A program made the position numbers and the translations under genes. This document shows positions 9,629 to 18,067 of a stretch of 64,000 bases of DNA, one piece after another (positions within the stretch are counted from its first letter, which is position 1; the number at the start of each line of letters is the position of its first letter). The stretch is from Anaerococcus sp. Marseille-P3915. GTDB taxonomy: Bacteria > Bacillota > Clostridia > Tissierellales > Peptoniphilaceae. The notes under the pieces are model-generated. The model saw only the letters and a program-made list of their open reading frames with translations. It had not been told where the DNA came from and did no database searches. The DNA lies in the NCBI RefSeq assembly GCF_900258475.1, contig NZ_LT984887.1:629303-693302 (forward strand), read 5' to 3'.

Positions 9629-9670
9629 TCTCCTCCCCTTGTTTCGACCAAGCTTGCGATTGGAGAAATC
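9629..9670. repeat. Imperfect repeat, copy 2 (partner 9151-9190)
   Basis: Carries tctcctccccttgtttcgac followed by an agcttgcgat block and gagaaatc, matching copy 1 in the same order. A shorter version, ttcgaccgagcttgct, also lies just left of it at about 9613-9628. Confidence 0.5.
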
Positions 9671-9741
9671 TTATCCTTTACATTTCAAACGCAAGAATTT
9701 TGCGTTTGCTTTTGTTCATTCTCGTTTGTTTATCAAACTTA

Positions 9742-9773
9742 AAAGCCCTCTTGTGTTTATTTTAGAGGGCTTT
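9742..9773 (-). terminator. Rho-independent terminator of the thioesterase gene
   Basis: A perfect 10-bp inverted repeat, AAAGCCCTCT / AGAGGGCTTT, with a 12-base loop lies directly after the thioesterase stop codon (read on the minus strand) and is followed by a T-rich tail. Confidence 0.85.
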
Positions 9774-9779
9774 ATCTTT

Positions 9780-10253
9780 TTATTGGTCTTTTATTTTTAC
9801 TGCTACCATTTTGGCTTTGGCTCTTATTTCTCCTTTTGCTTCTAGGGTCATTTCTATTATTGCTTTTCTTTCTCCTAGTTCTGCTAGGCTTGACCTGATT
9901 ATGATTTCTTCATCCATTGGGGTTGGTTTTTTGAAGTCTACTTCTAGTCTGGCTGTGATGTATCTTTGGATTACTGTGTTTTTAGTTAGTTCTAGGCCCT
10001 GTGCGTGGTGGTTGAAGTAGGCTGCGCTGGCTGTGCCGTGACAGTCAAATAGCATTGCTATCATGCCACCGAAAAGGTTGAATGGGACTCCTCCTGTGTA
10101 CATCTTATCTGGTTTTACCTTGCATATTACTTCTTTTACATCATCAGTTGGGTAGGATTTGAGGTGGAGGCCTTCTTTATTTTGAACACCACATCCCCAG
10201 CAGTGTTGGTATTTTTCGCCGTAGGTCTCTTGGATTGCTACTTTTTCTGTCAT
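9780..10253 (-). CDS. Hotdog-fold thioesterase (PaaI/YiiD-like)
   Basis: About 157 residues from the ATG at 10253, which has AAAGGA 6 bases upstream; the frame stays open further upstream but without a ribosome binding site. The hotdog fold is indicated by FGGMIAMLFDCHGTASAAY, the helix that in PaaI-type acyl-CoA thioesterases carries the active-site region, and by the strands ARLEVDFKKPTPMDEEIIIRS. An N-terminal HCWGCG...GLHL block is common in this subgroup and may bind metal. The probable reaction is hydrolysis of a small acyl-CoA in the cytosol; the substrate is unknown. It is a single-gene unit flanked by non-coding DNA with its own terminator. Confidence 0.8.
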   Translation of the reverse strand: MTEKVAIQETYGEKYQHCWGCGVQNKEGLHLKSYPTDDVKEVICKVKPDKMYTGGVPFNLFGGMIAMLFDCHGTASAAYFNHHAQGLELTKNTVIQRYITARLEVDFKKPTPMDEEIIIRSSLAELGERKAIIEMTLEAKGEIRAKAKMVAVKIKDQ

Positions 10254-10631
10254 TTCATTTCCTTTCCATACTCTCAATATTGTTTTTATGTTTCTATTAT
10301 ATTTGATTTTATACCCATAAATATGAACTTTATAAACAATGCTACAACTCAAAAAATCGCTCGATTATTGAGCGATTCAGATATTTTTATATTAAAGTTT
10401 TGTTAAAATTTATGAGCCTTTATTTGAATTACCACTATAAAAAAACGATAGTTACAGCTACCGTCTTTTTTGATTCTCATGAAGAATCGCACTCTACATT
10501 TTCCTTGAATTAATCAAGGGCTTTTTTGATGACCTAAGAGGTGGCTTCTCTTACAATTATTATATCATTATTTAGGTATTTTACAAGCTAGAATTGTTTT
10601 TAACTATTTATTTAATGGTTCTTATTTGAAT
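10254..10631. other. Intergenic stretch with three hairpins, no gene
   Basis: Between the GTPase and thioesterase genes. Visible structure: an 8-bp-stem hairpin AATCGCTC / GAGCGATT at 10355-10377, an A-tract/T-tract terminator-like hairpin at about 10441-10466 (cgatag...ctaccg), and a near-palindrome cttgaattaatcaag at about 10503-10517 next to a T run. One or more probably terminate the GTPase transcript on the minus strand. No riboswitch class was recognised. Confidence 0.5.
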
Positions 10632-11804
10632 TTATTTCTTCTTACCCTTTTCAAGGATTCTCATTAGATTTTCCTTGCCATTTTTGAGGTTTTCTTTGAA
10701 GATTTGCTGGATATTTTCTTTGCCTTCTTTTGTTGAGATGTCTTCTAATTTCATCTCTCCCTTAAAGACTTGCTCCATGATTGCTATATAGGCTGTTCCT
10801 AGGGCCGCTGTGATTACTCCTGCTGTGCCTGCAGATATAGCACCTCCTGCTATAGATCCTGCTCCTGGGACTAGTTTTATTATATTGGCTACAACTGTTC
10901 TTCCCAAAAGTGTGGCACCTCCTGATCCCAAGGTGGATGATACTAGGGCTGTGATAACTGATTTATTAATATCAAAGCCAAATATGACTGTAATTGATGC
11001 TATCATTGCGATTTGGGTTGGGATTAGTAAAGTAGCATCGGCAAAGGGAATTGGGGCTGCACCTTGACCTGTGGCAGCTAGGGCCGCTGCAGCTACAGCC
11101 TTAACTGCTCTTGACTTTTTTGCTTCAAGATTTGCTATCTGTACGTGTTGGAGGGTGTCTTGGAGCTCTTCTGGCAGAGCGTGTCCCATGATATTTATAA
11201 GCCTATCTAGGCCGAAAGACTTAACTGTGCCTACATCTTCTATCTCAAAGTCCTTGGCAAGGACTGGCACAACTTGGATAATATCGAGGTTTTCATCCTC
11301 AATTATAGAACGGAGTTTCTCGGCATTTTTCTTTGAAATTGACTGGGTTAGGACAATTATGATTGGAACTTGGGTCGTCCTATTCTCATGGGTGAGCTCT
11401 CTTATCCACTCGATTTCTTCTGGCTCTACCCTATTAGAGCTGGTGTTTATGCAATACCAGATGCAGTGGATTGCCTCATTGATGTCATTTTTGCTAAGGC
11501 CCTTATTAATTGTCGCTATTATCTCAGATTTGACCTCTTCCTGGACATCTTTCCCAAGCTCAAAGCCCTTGGTATCGTAGATATTTAGAGGGACTCCCTC
11601 CTTGCTTATCTTTCTCATATGACTTGTTACAGGCTTACCCAGGCCCTCCTCGGCTAAGTTATCTTTAAATACAGCATTGATAAGAGTAGACTTACCTACT
11701 CCAGTCTTACCAGCCACTATTATATTTAGCTTATTTAAGTTATTTATTTTTTCTTTTATTAGGTCAATTGCCTCCTGGGCAATGTTTATAGCATCTAAGG
11801 CCAT
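10632..11804 (-). CDS. GTPase with C-terminal DUF697-like hydrophobic domain
   Basis: A 390-residue protein of the Era/YcjF-like branch. The G1 loop is GKTGVGKST (32-40), G3 is DTKGFELG, and a degenerate G4 is VLTQS where canonical GTPases have TKxD. The C-terminal half (about 230-350) is an Ala/Gly-rich hydrophobic region with several helical hairpins (GAAPIPFADATLLIP and LVPGAGSIAGGAISAG), typical of DUF697. Related proteins are linked to stress and membrane functions, but no substrate or pathway is established. It stands alone on the minus strand, back to back with the ogt gene. Start: GGAGG precedes the ATG at 11804. Confidence 0.85.
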   Translation of the reverse strand: MALDAINIAQEAIDLIKEKINNLNKLNIIVAGKTGVGKSTLINAVFKDNLAEEGLGKPVTSHMRKISKEGVPLNIYDTKGFELGKDVQEEVKSEIIATINKGLSKNDINEAIHCIWYCINTSSNRVEPEEIEWIRELTHENRTTQVPIIIVLTQSISKKNAEKLRSIIEDENLDIIQVVPVLAKDFEIEDVGTVKSFGLDRLINIMGHALPEELQDTLQHVQIANLEAKKSRAVKAVAAAALAATGQGAAPIPFADATLLIPTQIAMIASITVIFGFDINKSVITALVSSTLGSGGATLLGRTVVANIIKLVPGAGSIAGGAISAGTAGVITAALGTAYIAIMEQVFKGEMKLEDISTKEGKENIQQIFKENLKNGKENLMRILEKGKKK

Positions 11805-11845
11805 GGGTCCTCCTTTATAATTTTAAATTCATACCGCTAATCTGG

Positions 11846-11851
11846 TATAAT
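11846..11851 (+). promoter_or_regulatory. Extended -10 promoter for the ogt-tag operon
   Basis: TGGTATAAT is a TGn-extended -10 element with no good -35. It places transcription start around 11857-11859, which argues against translation from the TTG at 11856 and for the ATG at 11877. Confidence 0.6.
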
Positions 11852-11876
11852 TATTTTGAAAGCGAACGATAAGAAA

Positions 11877-12410
11877 ATGAATTACTTATATAAATACTAT
11901 ACTCCAAGAAATTTTGATAATATAATTATGACTTCTGAAGAAAATATTCTTACTGGTCTTTATTTTGAGAAGGCATTTCCTTTTGACGAGAATGATTTTA
12001 TAAAAAATAAGCCCGATATTTTTAAGGAGACCATTAGCTTTCTAGATTTATATTTTAAAGGAATAAATCCAGGTTTTATCCCTAAATTTGCCTTGCCTCA
12101 TATGAGTGATTTTAGAAAAAGTGTAATAGAAATCCTCCTTACTATCCCCTATGGCAAGGTCATGACCTACAAGGAAATAGCAAGCCTTATTGCCAAGAAA
12201 AGAAAAATAGAAACTATGTCAAGCCAGGCTGTGGGTGGAGCTGTTGGAGCCAATCCTATTTCTATAATCATCCCCTGCCATAGAGTAATCGGGAGCAACA
12301 TGAATCTAACAGGTTATGCAGGAGGGTTAGATAATAAGTACGAACTACTAAAGATAGAAGGCCATGATATGGTTAAGTTTAAAATGCCAAAGAAAGGAAA
12401 ATTCTTATGA
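11877..12410 (+). CDS. ogt: Methylated-DNA--protein-cysteine methyltransferase
   Basis: About 177 residues. The alkyl-acceptor cysteine is in IIPCHRVIGSNMNLTGYAGG, preceded by the DNA-binding helix-turn-helix region VMTYKEIASLIAKK and AVGGAVGANP, all hallmarks of Ogt/MGMT. The protein repairs O6-alkylguanine by irreversible transfer of the alkyl group to its own cysteine. An in-frame TTG at 11856 would add seven residues, but it coincides with the predicted transcription start, so the ATG at 11877 is preferred although its ribosome binding site is weak. The stop overlaps the tag start (ATGA), making a two-gene alkylation-repair operon. The N-terminal domain (MNYLYKYYTP...) is the usual poorly conserved one. 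Confidence 0.93.
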   Translation: MNYLYKYYTPRNFDNIIMTSEENILTGLYFEKAFPFDENDFIKNKPDIFKETISFLDLYFKGINPGFIPKFALPHMSDFRKSVIEILLTIPYGKVMTYKEIASLIAKKRKIETMSSQAVGGAVGANPISIIIPCHRVIGSNMNLTGYAGGLDNKYELLKIEGHDMVKFKMPKKGKFL

Positions 12411-12949
12411 AAAGATGCTCATGGGTAAATCTTAATAACCCTGCCTATGTGAGCTACCACGATAAGGAGTGGGGAAATCCTAATTTTGATGAAGACTATC
12501 TATTTGAGATGCTTATTTTAGAAGCCTTTCAGGCAGGTCTTTCTTGGGAAATCGTCCTAAATAAAAGAGAGGCCTTCCGCAAGGCTTATGATGAATTTGA
12601 TTTAGAAAAAATACTAAGCTATGATGAAGCAAAGATAGACGAGCTTCTAAATAATCCTGATATAATTAGAAATAAGCAAAAGATAAGGGCTAGCATTACA
12701 AATGCTAAGGTTTTTAAACAAATTGAAGAAGAATTTGGATCTTTTTATGCTTACTTAAAAGGCTTTGTAGGAGATGAGATAATCTATGAAAATGATAAGA
12801 CCACTTCAGAAATCTCTGATAAGCTCTCAAATGACCTTAAAAAACGCGGCATGAAATTTGTAGGATCTACGACAATATATTCATTCCTCCAGGCGGTAGG
12901 CTTTATAAATTCTCATGATGATGAATGTTTCCTAAAGAAAACTCCCTAA
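12407..12949 (+). CDS. tag: DNA-3-methyladenine glycosylase I
   Basis: 180 residues, the normal length for Tag. The family start MKRCSWVNLNNPAYVSYHDKEWG carries zinc ligands Cys4 and His18; the C-terminal ligands are in SHDDEC (His170, Cys174). EAFQAGLSWEIVLNKREAFRKAYDEFD is the conserved active-site region that flips and excises 3-methyladenine. It is translationally coupled to ogt by a 4-bp overlap, so direct reversal and base excision of alkyl damage are co-expressed. A terminator overlaps its stop codon. No adaptive-response regulator (Ada) is present beside it. Confidence 0.95.
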   Translation: MKRCSWVNLNNPAYVSYHDKEWGNPNFDEDYLFEMLILEAFQAGLSWEIVLNKREAFRKAYDEFDLEKILSYDEAKIDELLNNPDIIRNKQKIRASITNAKVFKQIEEEFGSFYAYLKGFVGDEIIYENDKTTSEISDKLSNDLKKRGMKFVGSTTIYSFLQAVGFINSHDDECFLKKTP

Positions 12950-12977
12950 CTTAGATTTCCTAAGCTAGGGAGTTTTT
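12940..12977 (+). terminator. Bidirectional terminator between tag and the broken glyoxalase gene
   Basis: A 14-bp stem (AACTCCCTAACTTA against TAAGCTAGGGAGTT, one mismatch) with a 7-base loop and a T run on the plus strand. Its left arm includes the tag stop codon. The A-rich left flank gives a T run on the minus strand too, so it can serve the convergent gene. Confidence 0.85.
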
Positions 12978-13670
12978 TCAGTCCATATTCTTAAGTTTAG
13001 TAAAGTTTTTAAATTCGTAAGGATTTCTTGCCTTAAATAGTGGATTTATCTTCCATTCTCTTTTTATGCTTGTTGGAAGGGTCGGTTTGCCTAAAGCTAG
13101 GCTTTCTTTTGCCTTTTTTATTTCTTCATCCATGAAATCTTCTTTGATGATATTTTTGGATTAGGTGAGATGTTTTATTGTGTATTCGTGGGCTGGATAG
13201 ACTAGGGTTTCTTCTGGAAGAGACCTTAGTTTATCAATTGTTTCAAAAGAAAGGTCGAATCTTCCTGTAAAGACTCTTCCACAACCTGATGAAAATAGGG
13301 CATCTCCGCAAAATAGCCTGCCATCTACAAGGTAAGAAATATGGTCATAGGTGTGTCCAGCTGTATTTATTACTTTGAAATCATAGTCTAGAAGATTAAA
13401 AGAATCCCCTTCTTTTAGGGTCTTATCATTTAAATTTTCTATTTCTATAGGCCCAAATACTCTAGCCTTTGGATATTTTGCCTTAATCTCTTCTACCCCA
13501 CCTACATGGTCTAGGTGCTTGTGGGTAAGTAAAATTGCCACAAGATTTTTACCTTCTAAATATTCAAGGGCTGGCTTGGCTTCGCCTGGATCAACTAAGA
13601 TTATGTCTTTATCTTTTTCTATGGTCCAAATGTAATTGTCTTCAAATGCTTTTATATAAGAAACTTTCAT
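12978..13670 (-). pseudogene. gloB: Glyoxalase II-like metallo-beta-lactamase gene broken by an in-frame TAA
   Basis: From the ATG at 13670 (GGAG upstream) the frame encodes the metallohydrolase domain with all metal ligands: His50, His52, Asp54, His55, His106, Asp123 and His161 (THKHLDH, AGHTYDH, CGDALF, AHEYT). It stops at a TAA at 13161-13163, residue 170. The same frame continues without a break to a second stop at 12978-12980, and that part reads KESLALGKPTLPTSIKREW then INPLFKA, matching the C-terminal substrate-binding helices of hydroxyacylglutathione hydrolases (the PTLP...NPF signature). So a normal gene of about 230 codons carries one nonsense codon. A truncated metal-binding protein of 169 residues could still be made. 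A sequencing error is the main alternative. It follows citrate synthase with a 34-bp gap. Confidence 0.8.
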
Positions 13671-13704
13671 ATAAACTCCTTCGAATGACTTATACCCAAT
13701 CTTT

Positions 13705-15036
13705 TTACCTTTTATCCATTGGGATGTATTCTTTCTTGTCATTTAAAGACTTATAGGCAGGCCTTATTATCTTTTCATCTTCAATTTGCTCAAGTCTGTG
13801 GGCACACCAACCTACTGTCCTTGCTATGGCAAAGATTGGTAGGTACAAATCTTTTGGAATATTTAGCATATCATAGACAAAACCTGAATATAGGTCGACA
13901 TTGGCACATGGAAGATAGGCCATGTTTTTCCTATCCTTAATAAGCCTTGCCCCAATATTTTCGACCCTTTCTATAAAGAGGAAGTCCTTCATCCTGCCCT
14001 TTATCTCTGCTATCTCTTTGGCCTTCTCTTTTAGAAGAAGTTCCCTAGGGTCTGATAGGGTATAAACTGCATGGCCTAGGCCATAGATTAGACCCTTATT
14101 GTCAAAGGCCTTTTTATCTAGGATATCTTCTAGATAGGCTTTAATCTCAGCCTCATCTTCAGTGTTTTTAATATTTTCCCAAATATTATCAAGCATCTTG
14201 CTTACCTTTATATTGGCTCCTCCGTGTCTAGGACCCTTGAGAGAGGCAAGGCCTGCTACGATTGATGAGTAGGTGTCTGTGCCTGATGAAGATACAACGT
14301 GGGTTGCAAAGGCTGAGTTATTTCCTCCGCCATGCTCTGCATGGATTATTAATAAGAGGTCTAAGATTTCTGCTTCCTTCTTGCTATAGGCCTGGTCAGG
14401 CCTTAGCATGGAAAGAATATTTTCTGCAATTGACTTATCTGGGCTTGGATTGTGAATTATGAGCGACTCTCTGCCAAATTTATGTAGTTTTGCCTGGTAG
14501 GAATATATGGCAAGGAGGGGAATCTTGGCTATGAGCGATAGGGATTGGGCTAGGACATTTTCTATAGAAGTATTGTCCGGGTCCTTATCATATGTATAAA
14601 GGGCAAGCATTGAACCCATCATCTTGTTCATTATGTCTGTACCTGGGAGGTTAAGAATGGTGTTTTCAAAAAATCCCCTAGGTAGGGTCATATTTGATGC
14701 TAGAATTTCCTTAAAGCCATCAAGCTCTTCTTTTTGGGCTAGGCTATTAAAAATCAAAAGATAAATAACTTCCTCAAAGCCAAGCCTGTGGGTATCTTCA
14801 ACATCTTTTACAAGCTTTGTTAGGGGATAGCCCCTGTAGTAAAGCTCGCCATGGGTGGGGATTTTCTTGCCATCTTCTATCTTATAGCCACAAACATCCC
14901 CCACCTTGGTTATGCCAACCAGGACTCCTGTCCCATTTTTATTCCTAAGGCCCCTTTTTATATCAAATTTGTCATAGAGGCTCTTGTCTATGTTGTTTAA
15001 TTCTTTGATAGGACCTGCGTATTTATTAATTTCCAT
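13705..15036 (-). CDS. gltA: Citrate synthase
   Basis: 443 residues. The active-site blocks are visible: IIHAEHGGGNNSAFATHV (His235), GPRHGGANIKVSKM (His271), GLGHAVYTLSDPR, and VDLYSGFVYDML with the catalytic Asp. The enzyme condenses oxaloacetate with acetyl-CoA. It is last in a tight operon with aconitase and isocitrate dehydrogenase (3 bp or less between genes), which together make 2-oxoglutarate. In a fermentative anaerobe that arm feeds glutamate synthesis rather than respiration; no 2-oxoglutarate dehydrogenase gene is seen nearby. The N-terminal 60 residues are longer than in E. coli GltA and resemble the versions of Gram-positive anaerobes. Confidence 0.95.
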   Translation of the reverse strand: MEINKYAGPIKELNNIDKSLYDKFDIKRGLRNKNGTGVLVGITKVGDVCGYKIEDGKKIPTHGELYYRGYPLTKLVKDVEDTHRLGFEEVIYLLIFNSLAQKEELDGFKEILASNMTLPRGFFENTILNLPGTDIMNKMMGSMLALYTYDKDPDNTSIENVLAQSLSLIAKIPLLAIYSYQAKLHKFGRESLIIHNPSPDKSIAENILSMLRPDQAYSKKEAEILDLLLIIHAEHGGGNNSAFATHVVSSSGTDTYSSIVAGLASLKGPRHGGANIKVSKMLDNIWENIKNTEDEAEIKAYLEDILDKKAFDNKGLIYGLGHAVYTLSDPRELLLKEKAKEIAEIKGRMKDFLFIERVENIGARLIKDRKNMAYLPCANVDLYSGFVYDMLNIPKDLYLPIFAIARTVGWCAHRLEQIEDEKIIRPAYKSLNDKKEYIPMDKR

Positions 15037-15037
15037 C

Positions 15038-16036
15038 CTAGGCCCCTAAATTGTCGATTATCGCTTGGGTGATTTCTTTTGTAGTGGCAGAACCACCCAA
15101 GTCTCTTGTGTAATTTGTCTTATCTGATAGGGTCTTATAGATTGCATCTCTTATCATTTTGGCCTTAGCATTTTCTCCTATATCATCTAGCATTAGGCAG
15201 AGGGTTAAGAGCATGGCAATAGGATTTGCAAGATTTTGACCAGCTATATCAGGGGCTGAGCCGTGGATTGATTCATAAATTGCAATGTCCTTACCCTTAT
15301 TTACTCCTGGCATAAGGCCAAGACCGCCTACAAGACCTGCTCCAAGGTCTGATAGGATATCGCCGTAGAGGTTTTCTGTGACAAGAACATCAAATCTATC
15401 TGGGTGCATGACCATCTGCATAGCCGTGTTATCGACTAGGATTTCTTCCATTTCTATATCTGGATAGGCTTTTGCGACATCCCTTGCCACATCTAAAAAG
15501 AGTCCGTCGGTTAGCTTCATTATATTGGCCTTGGTTACGACACTCACTTTTTTCCTGTTTTGAGCTTGGGCGTAGTCAAAGGCAGCTCTTATAATTCTTT
15601 CTGACTTATCTCTTGTGATTATCTTTATAGAGTGGGCTTCATTTTCTGAAATTTGCTCTTCAACTCCTGCGTAGAGGTCCTCTGTATTTTCCCTAAAGAT
15701 TACCATGTCTACACCATCAAATTTTAACTCTAATGGACCTGGGGCCTTGATTGGTCTGATATTAGCGTAAAGGTCAAATTTCTTCCTTAATTCTACATTT
15801 ATAGACCTAAAACCATGGCCAATCGGTGTTGTGATTGGGCCCTTGATGGCGATTTTGTTTTTATTTATGGAATCAAAGAGAGCTTCTGGTATATAGGTGC
15901 CTTCCTTTTCAAATACGGAAAGGCCTGCATTTATCTCTTCAAATTCTAGGTCTAGGTCTAGGGCCCCAACCACTTCCTTCATAGCTTGGCTTATTTCTGG
16001 GCCTATACCATCACCCTTTATTAGTGTTACTTTCAT
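15038..16036 (-). CDS. Isocitrate dehydrogenase (beta-decarboxylating, LeuB-like type)
   Basis: 332 residues, matching the short NAD-type isocitrate/isopropylmalate dehydrogenase family. IKGDGIGPEI is at the N-terminus, then PIGHGFRSINVELRKKFDLY with the substrate arginines, RENTEDLYAGVE, and the metal/NAD block TENLYGDILSDLGAGLVGG. The Ser-Ile-Asn order in GHGFRSINVELR suits isocitrate rather than isopropylmalate, and the neighbours (aconitase and citrate synthase) settle the choice. It oxidises isocitrate to 2-oxoglutarate and CO2. The gene lies 2 bp after aconitase and 1 bp before citrate synthase on the same strand. Confidence 0.9.
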   Translation of the reverse strand: MKVTLIKGDGIGPEISQAMKEVVGALDLDLEFEEINAGLSVFEKEGTYIPEALFDSINKNKIAIKGPITTPIGHGFRSINVELRKKFDLYANIRPIKAPGPLELKFDGVDMVIFRENTEDLYAGVEEQISENEAHSIKIITRDKSERIIRAAFDYAQAQNRKKVSVVTKANIMKLTDGLFLDVARDVAKAYPDIEMEEILVDNTAMQMVMHPDRFDVLVTENLYGDILSDLGAGLVGGLGLMPGVNKGKDIAIYESIHGSAPDIAGQNLANPIAMLLTLCLMLDDIGENAKAKMIRDAIYKTLSDKTNYTRDLGGSATTKEITQAIIDNLGA

Positions 16037-16038
16037 AC

Positions 16039-17970
16039 TTACTCCAATACTAAATTTTTAGCATAAGCTAGGTAGCCTCCTTCTAGGAGAACTTGCTTTT
16101 CTCTTTCTGAAAAATCGGATTTTAATTTTATCTTGATATTTTTTGTCAAATCTTCTAAGAAATAGGAATCTTTTTCTATAGATTCTTTCATATTTACAAT
16201 TCTAATATCATCGTATTCGTCGATTTTATCATAGTCTGCAGGGTCTTCAAATACTAGTGGAAGAATTGCGTTATTTATGAGGTTTGACCTATGAATTCGG
16301 GCAAAGGACTTGGCAACGACTGCCTTTATTCCAAGATATAGAGGAATTAGGGCTGCGTGCTCTCTAGATGATCCTTGGCCGTAGTTTTCGCCTGCAAGGA
16401 TCACTCCACCGTCCATGTCTTCACATCTTTTCTTAAAGTCGTCGATTTTAGTTGTGAAGGCATATTCGGATAGGTAGGCAATATTTGACCTAAATGGCAA
16501 GAGCTTGGCATTTGATGGACAAATATCATCGGTTGTTATTCCATCTCCTGCCTTAAAGACTACCTTTTTATCTATATCGCTTGCCTTGCTTGCCTTTGGG
16601 AAAGGCTTGATATTTTTTCCTTTTATAGTTTCTTTTATTCTTTTGGTATGGTCATCTTCTGGTCTTATAAAATAGGCATCTGTATGGTTAAAGTCTACGT
16701 CTTTTGGAAAATTTTCCTGATAGTCAAGCTCGCTAGGATCTGCTATATAGCCTAGGACTGCACTTACTGCACAGGTTTCTGGACTTGCAAGATAGATTTT
16801 TGCATCCATGGTGCCAGACCTCCCCTTAAAGTTCCTATTAAAAGACCTTAGGGAAACGCCGTCTGATTTTGGTGCCTGACCCATACCTATACATGGACCA
16901 CAGCCTGATTCTAGGATTCTTGCTCCAGCTTTTATCATTGTAGCAAGGGCACCATTTTCTGAAATCTTTTCTAAAATTGTAGCAGAACCTGGTGATATAA
17001 CTAAGGATACATCTGGATGGACCTTCCTTCCATCAAGAATTGCCGCTACCTTCATTAGGTCCATATAGGATGAATTGGTACAAGATCCGATAGCAACTTG
17101 GTCAAGCTTTATCTTTTCTAGATCACCCACAACTGCATATTGGTCCGGATAATGTGGCTTGGCTACAGCTGGCACTATCTTACTTAAATCTATGTCTATA
17201 GTTTCATCATAAAAGGCTCCTGGGTCAGCTGATATTTCCACATAGTCTTCTTCCCTATTTTGGCTCTTAAGATAAGCCAAGGTATTTTCATCTGATGGGA
17301 AAATCGAGGTGGTCGCACCGAGCTCTGCTCCCATGTTGCAGATGGTTGCCCTGTCTGTTACAGAAAGACTCTTGACCCCATCACCTGTATATTCCATGAT
17401 ATAACCTGTTCCACCCTTTACGGTGAGCTTGCCTAGGATATAGAGAATTATGTCCTTGGCATTGGCATTTTTATTTAGCCTGTTGGTTAAATTCACCCTA
17501 AAAACCTTAGGGACTTTTACAAAATAAAACCCCCTAGCCATGGCAACAGCTACTTCAAGGCCTCCTGCCCCTATAGCAAGCTGGCCAAGGCCACCGGCTG
17601 TAGGTGTGTGAGAGTCAGATCCTAAGAGGGTTTGGCCGGGCTTTGCAAATTGTTCTAGATTTACCTGGTGGCAGATGCCTGCTCCAGCCTTTGAAAAGGT
17701 AATACCGTATTTGTTGGCAGCCGACTTTATAAATTCGTGGTCGTCAGCATTTTCAAAACCTGCTTGCAAAATATTATGATCTATGTAGGCAAGAGAGTTT
17801 TCTGTGGCGACATTTTCTATATCCATTGCCTCAAGCTGGAGGTAGGCCATAGTACCTGTCGAATCCTGGGTAAGGGTTTGGTCGATTTTTATTGCGACTT
17901 CTTCCCCTGTTTTAAGCTCTCCTTTTAGTAAATGATTTTTAAATATTTTCATAGCTAATGATAAAGCCAT
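16039..17970 (-). CDS. Aconitate hydratase
   Basis: 643 residues. The [4Fe-4S] cysteines lie in AIGSCTNSSYMD and ESGCGPCIGMGQAP. Further family blocks are GSDSHTPTAGGLGQLAIGAGG in domain 1 and ILAGENYGQGSSREHAAL in the swivelling C-terminal domain. The length is that of the short aconitase found in anaerobes, shorter than the 900-residue AcnA. It isomerises citrate to isocitrate in the cytosol. First gene of the three-gene citrate operon, with AAAAGGAG before the start. The promoter region carries an imperfect palindrome over the -10 (separate entry), so regulation by a repressor is likely, but which one is unknown. Confidence 0.95.
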   Translation of the reverse strand: MALSLAMKIFKNHLLKGELKTGEEVAIKIDQTLTQDSTGTMAYLQLEAMDIENVATENSLAYIDHNILQAGFENADDHEFIKSAANKYGITFSKAGAGICHQVNLEQFAKPGQTLLGSDSHTPTAGGLGQLAIGAGGLEVAVAMARGFYFVKVPKVFRVNLTNRLNKNANAKDIILYILGKLTVKGGTGYIMEYTGDGVKSLSVTDRATICNMGAELGATTSIFPSDENTLAYLKSQNREEDYVEISADPGAFYDETIDIDLSKIVPAVAKPHYPDQYAVVGDLEKIKLDQVAIGSCTNSSYMDLMKVAAILDGRKVHPDVSLVISPGSATILEKISENGALATMIKAGARILESGCGPCIGMGQAPKSDGVSLRSFNRNFKGRSGTMDAKIYLASPETCAVSAVLGYIADPSELDYQENFPKDVDFNHTDAYFIRPEDDHTKRIKETIKGKNIKPFPKASKASDIDKKVVFKAGDGITTDDICPSNAKLLPFRSNIAYLSEYAFTTKIDDFKKRCEDMDGGVILAGENYGQGSSREHAALIPLYLGIKAVVAKSFARIHRSNLINNAILPLVFEDPADYDKIDEYDDIRIVNMKESIEKDSYFLEDLTKNIKIKLKSDFSEREKQVLLEGGYLAYAKNLVLE

Positions 17971-18000
17971 ATGAACTCCTTTTTACTTTAATGTGATATC

Positions 18001-18018
18001 GTATAGTGGGTATTATAC
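18001..18018 (-). promoter_or_regulatory. Imperfect palindrome overlapping the aconitase -10 element
   Basis: GTATAGTGGGTATTATAC has GTATA/TATAC arms. Read on the minus strand it contains TATAAT (18012-18017), a perfect -10, so a protein bound here would block the promoter. The -35 (TGGTAT) is weak. The factor is unknown. Confidence 0.45.
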
Positions 18019-18067
18019 TTTGAATTTTTAAAAATACCATCTAATATTTATCCATGAATTATTAAAG

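Larger units (their letters stand above)
8882..9779. other. Non-coding stretch of about 0.9 kb with imperfect repeats
   Basis: No open frame here carries a recognisable protein or a convincing ribosome binding site. The stretch separates the glycan operon from the thioesterase gene. It contains two pairs of imperfect direct repeats (listed separately), an 8-bp-stem hairpin at 9687-9707 (AAACGCAA / TTGCGTTT) and a terminator at 9742-9773. Local GC is visibly higher than in the flanking intergenic DNA, with many gag/ctc inverted pairs. The promoter of the LCP operon should lie near 8900-9000, where the sequence is AT-rich, but no strong -35/-10 pair is evident. Confidence 0.6.

Noticed and set aside
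11071-11580. Long plus-strand frame opposite the GTPase gene
   Set aside because: It lies wholly within a well-supported gene on the other strand, has Ser-rich shadow composition and no ribosome binding site.
13161-13163. Readthrough or selenocysteine at the glyoxalase stop
   Set aside because: The codon is TAA, not TGA, so selenocysteine insertion does not apply; ordinary nonsense mutation is simpler.
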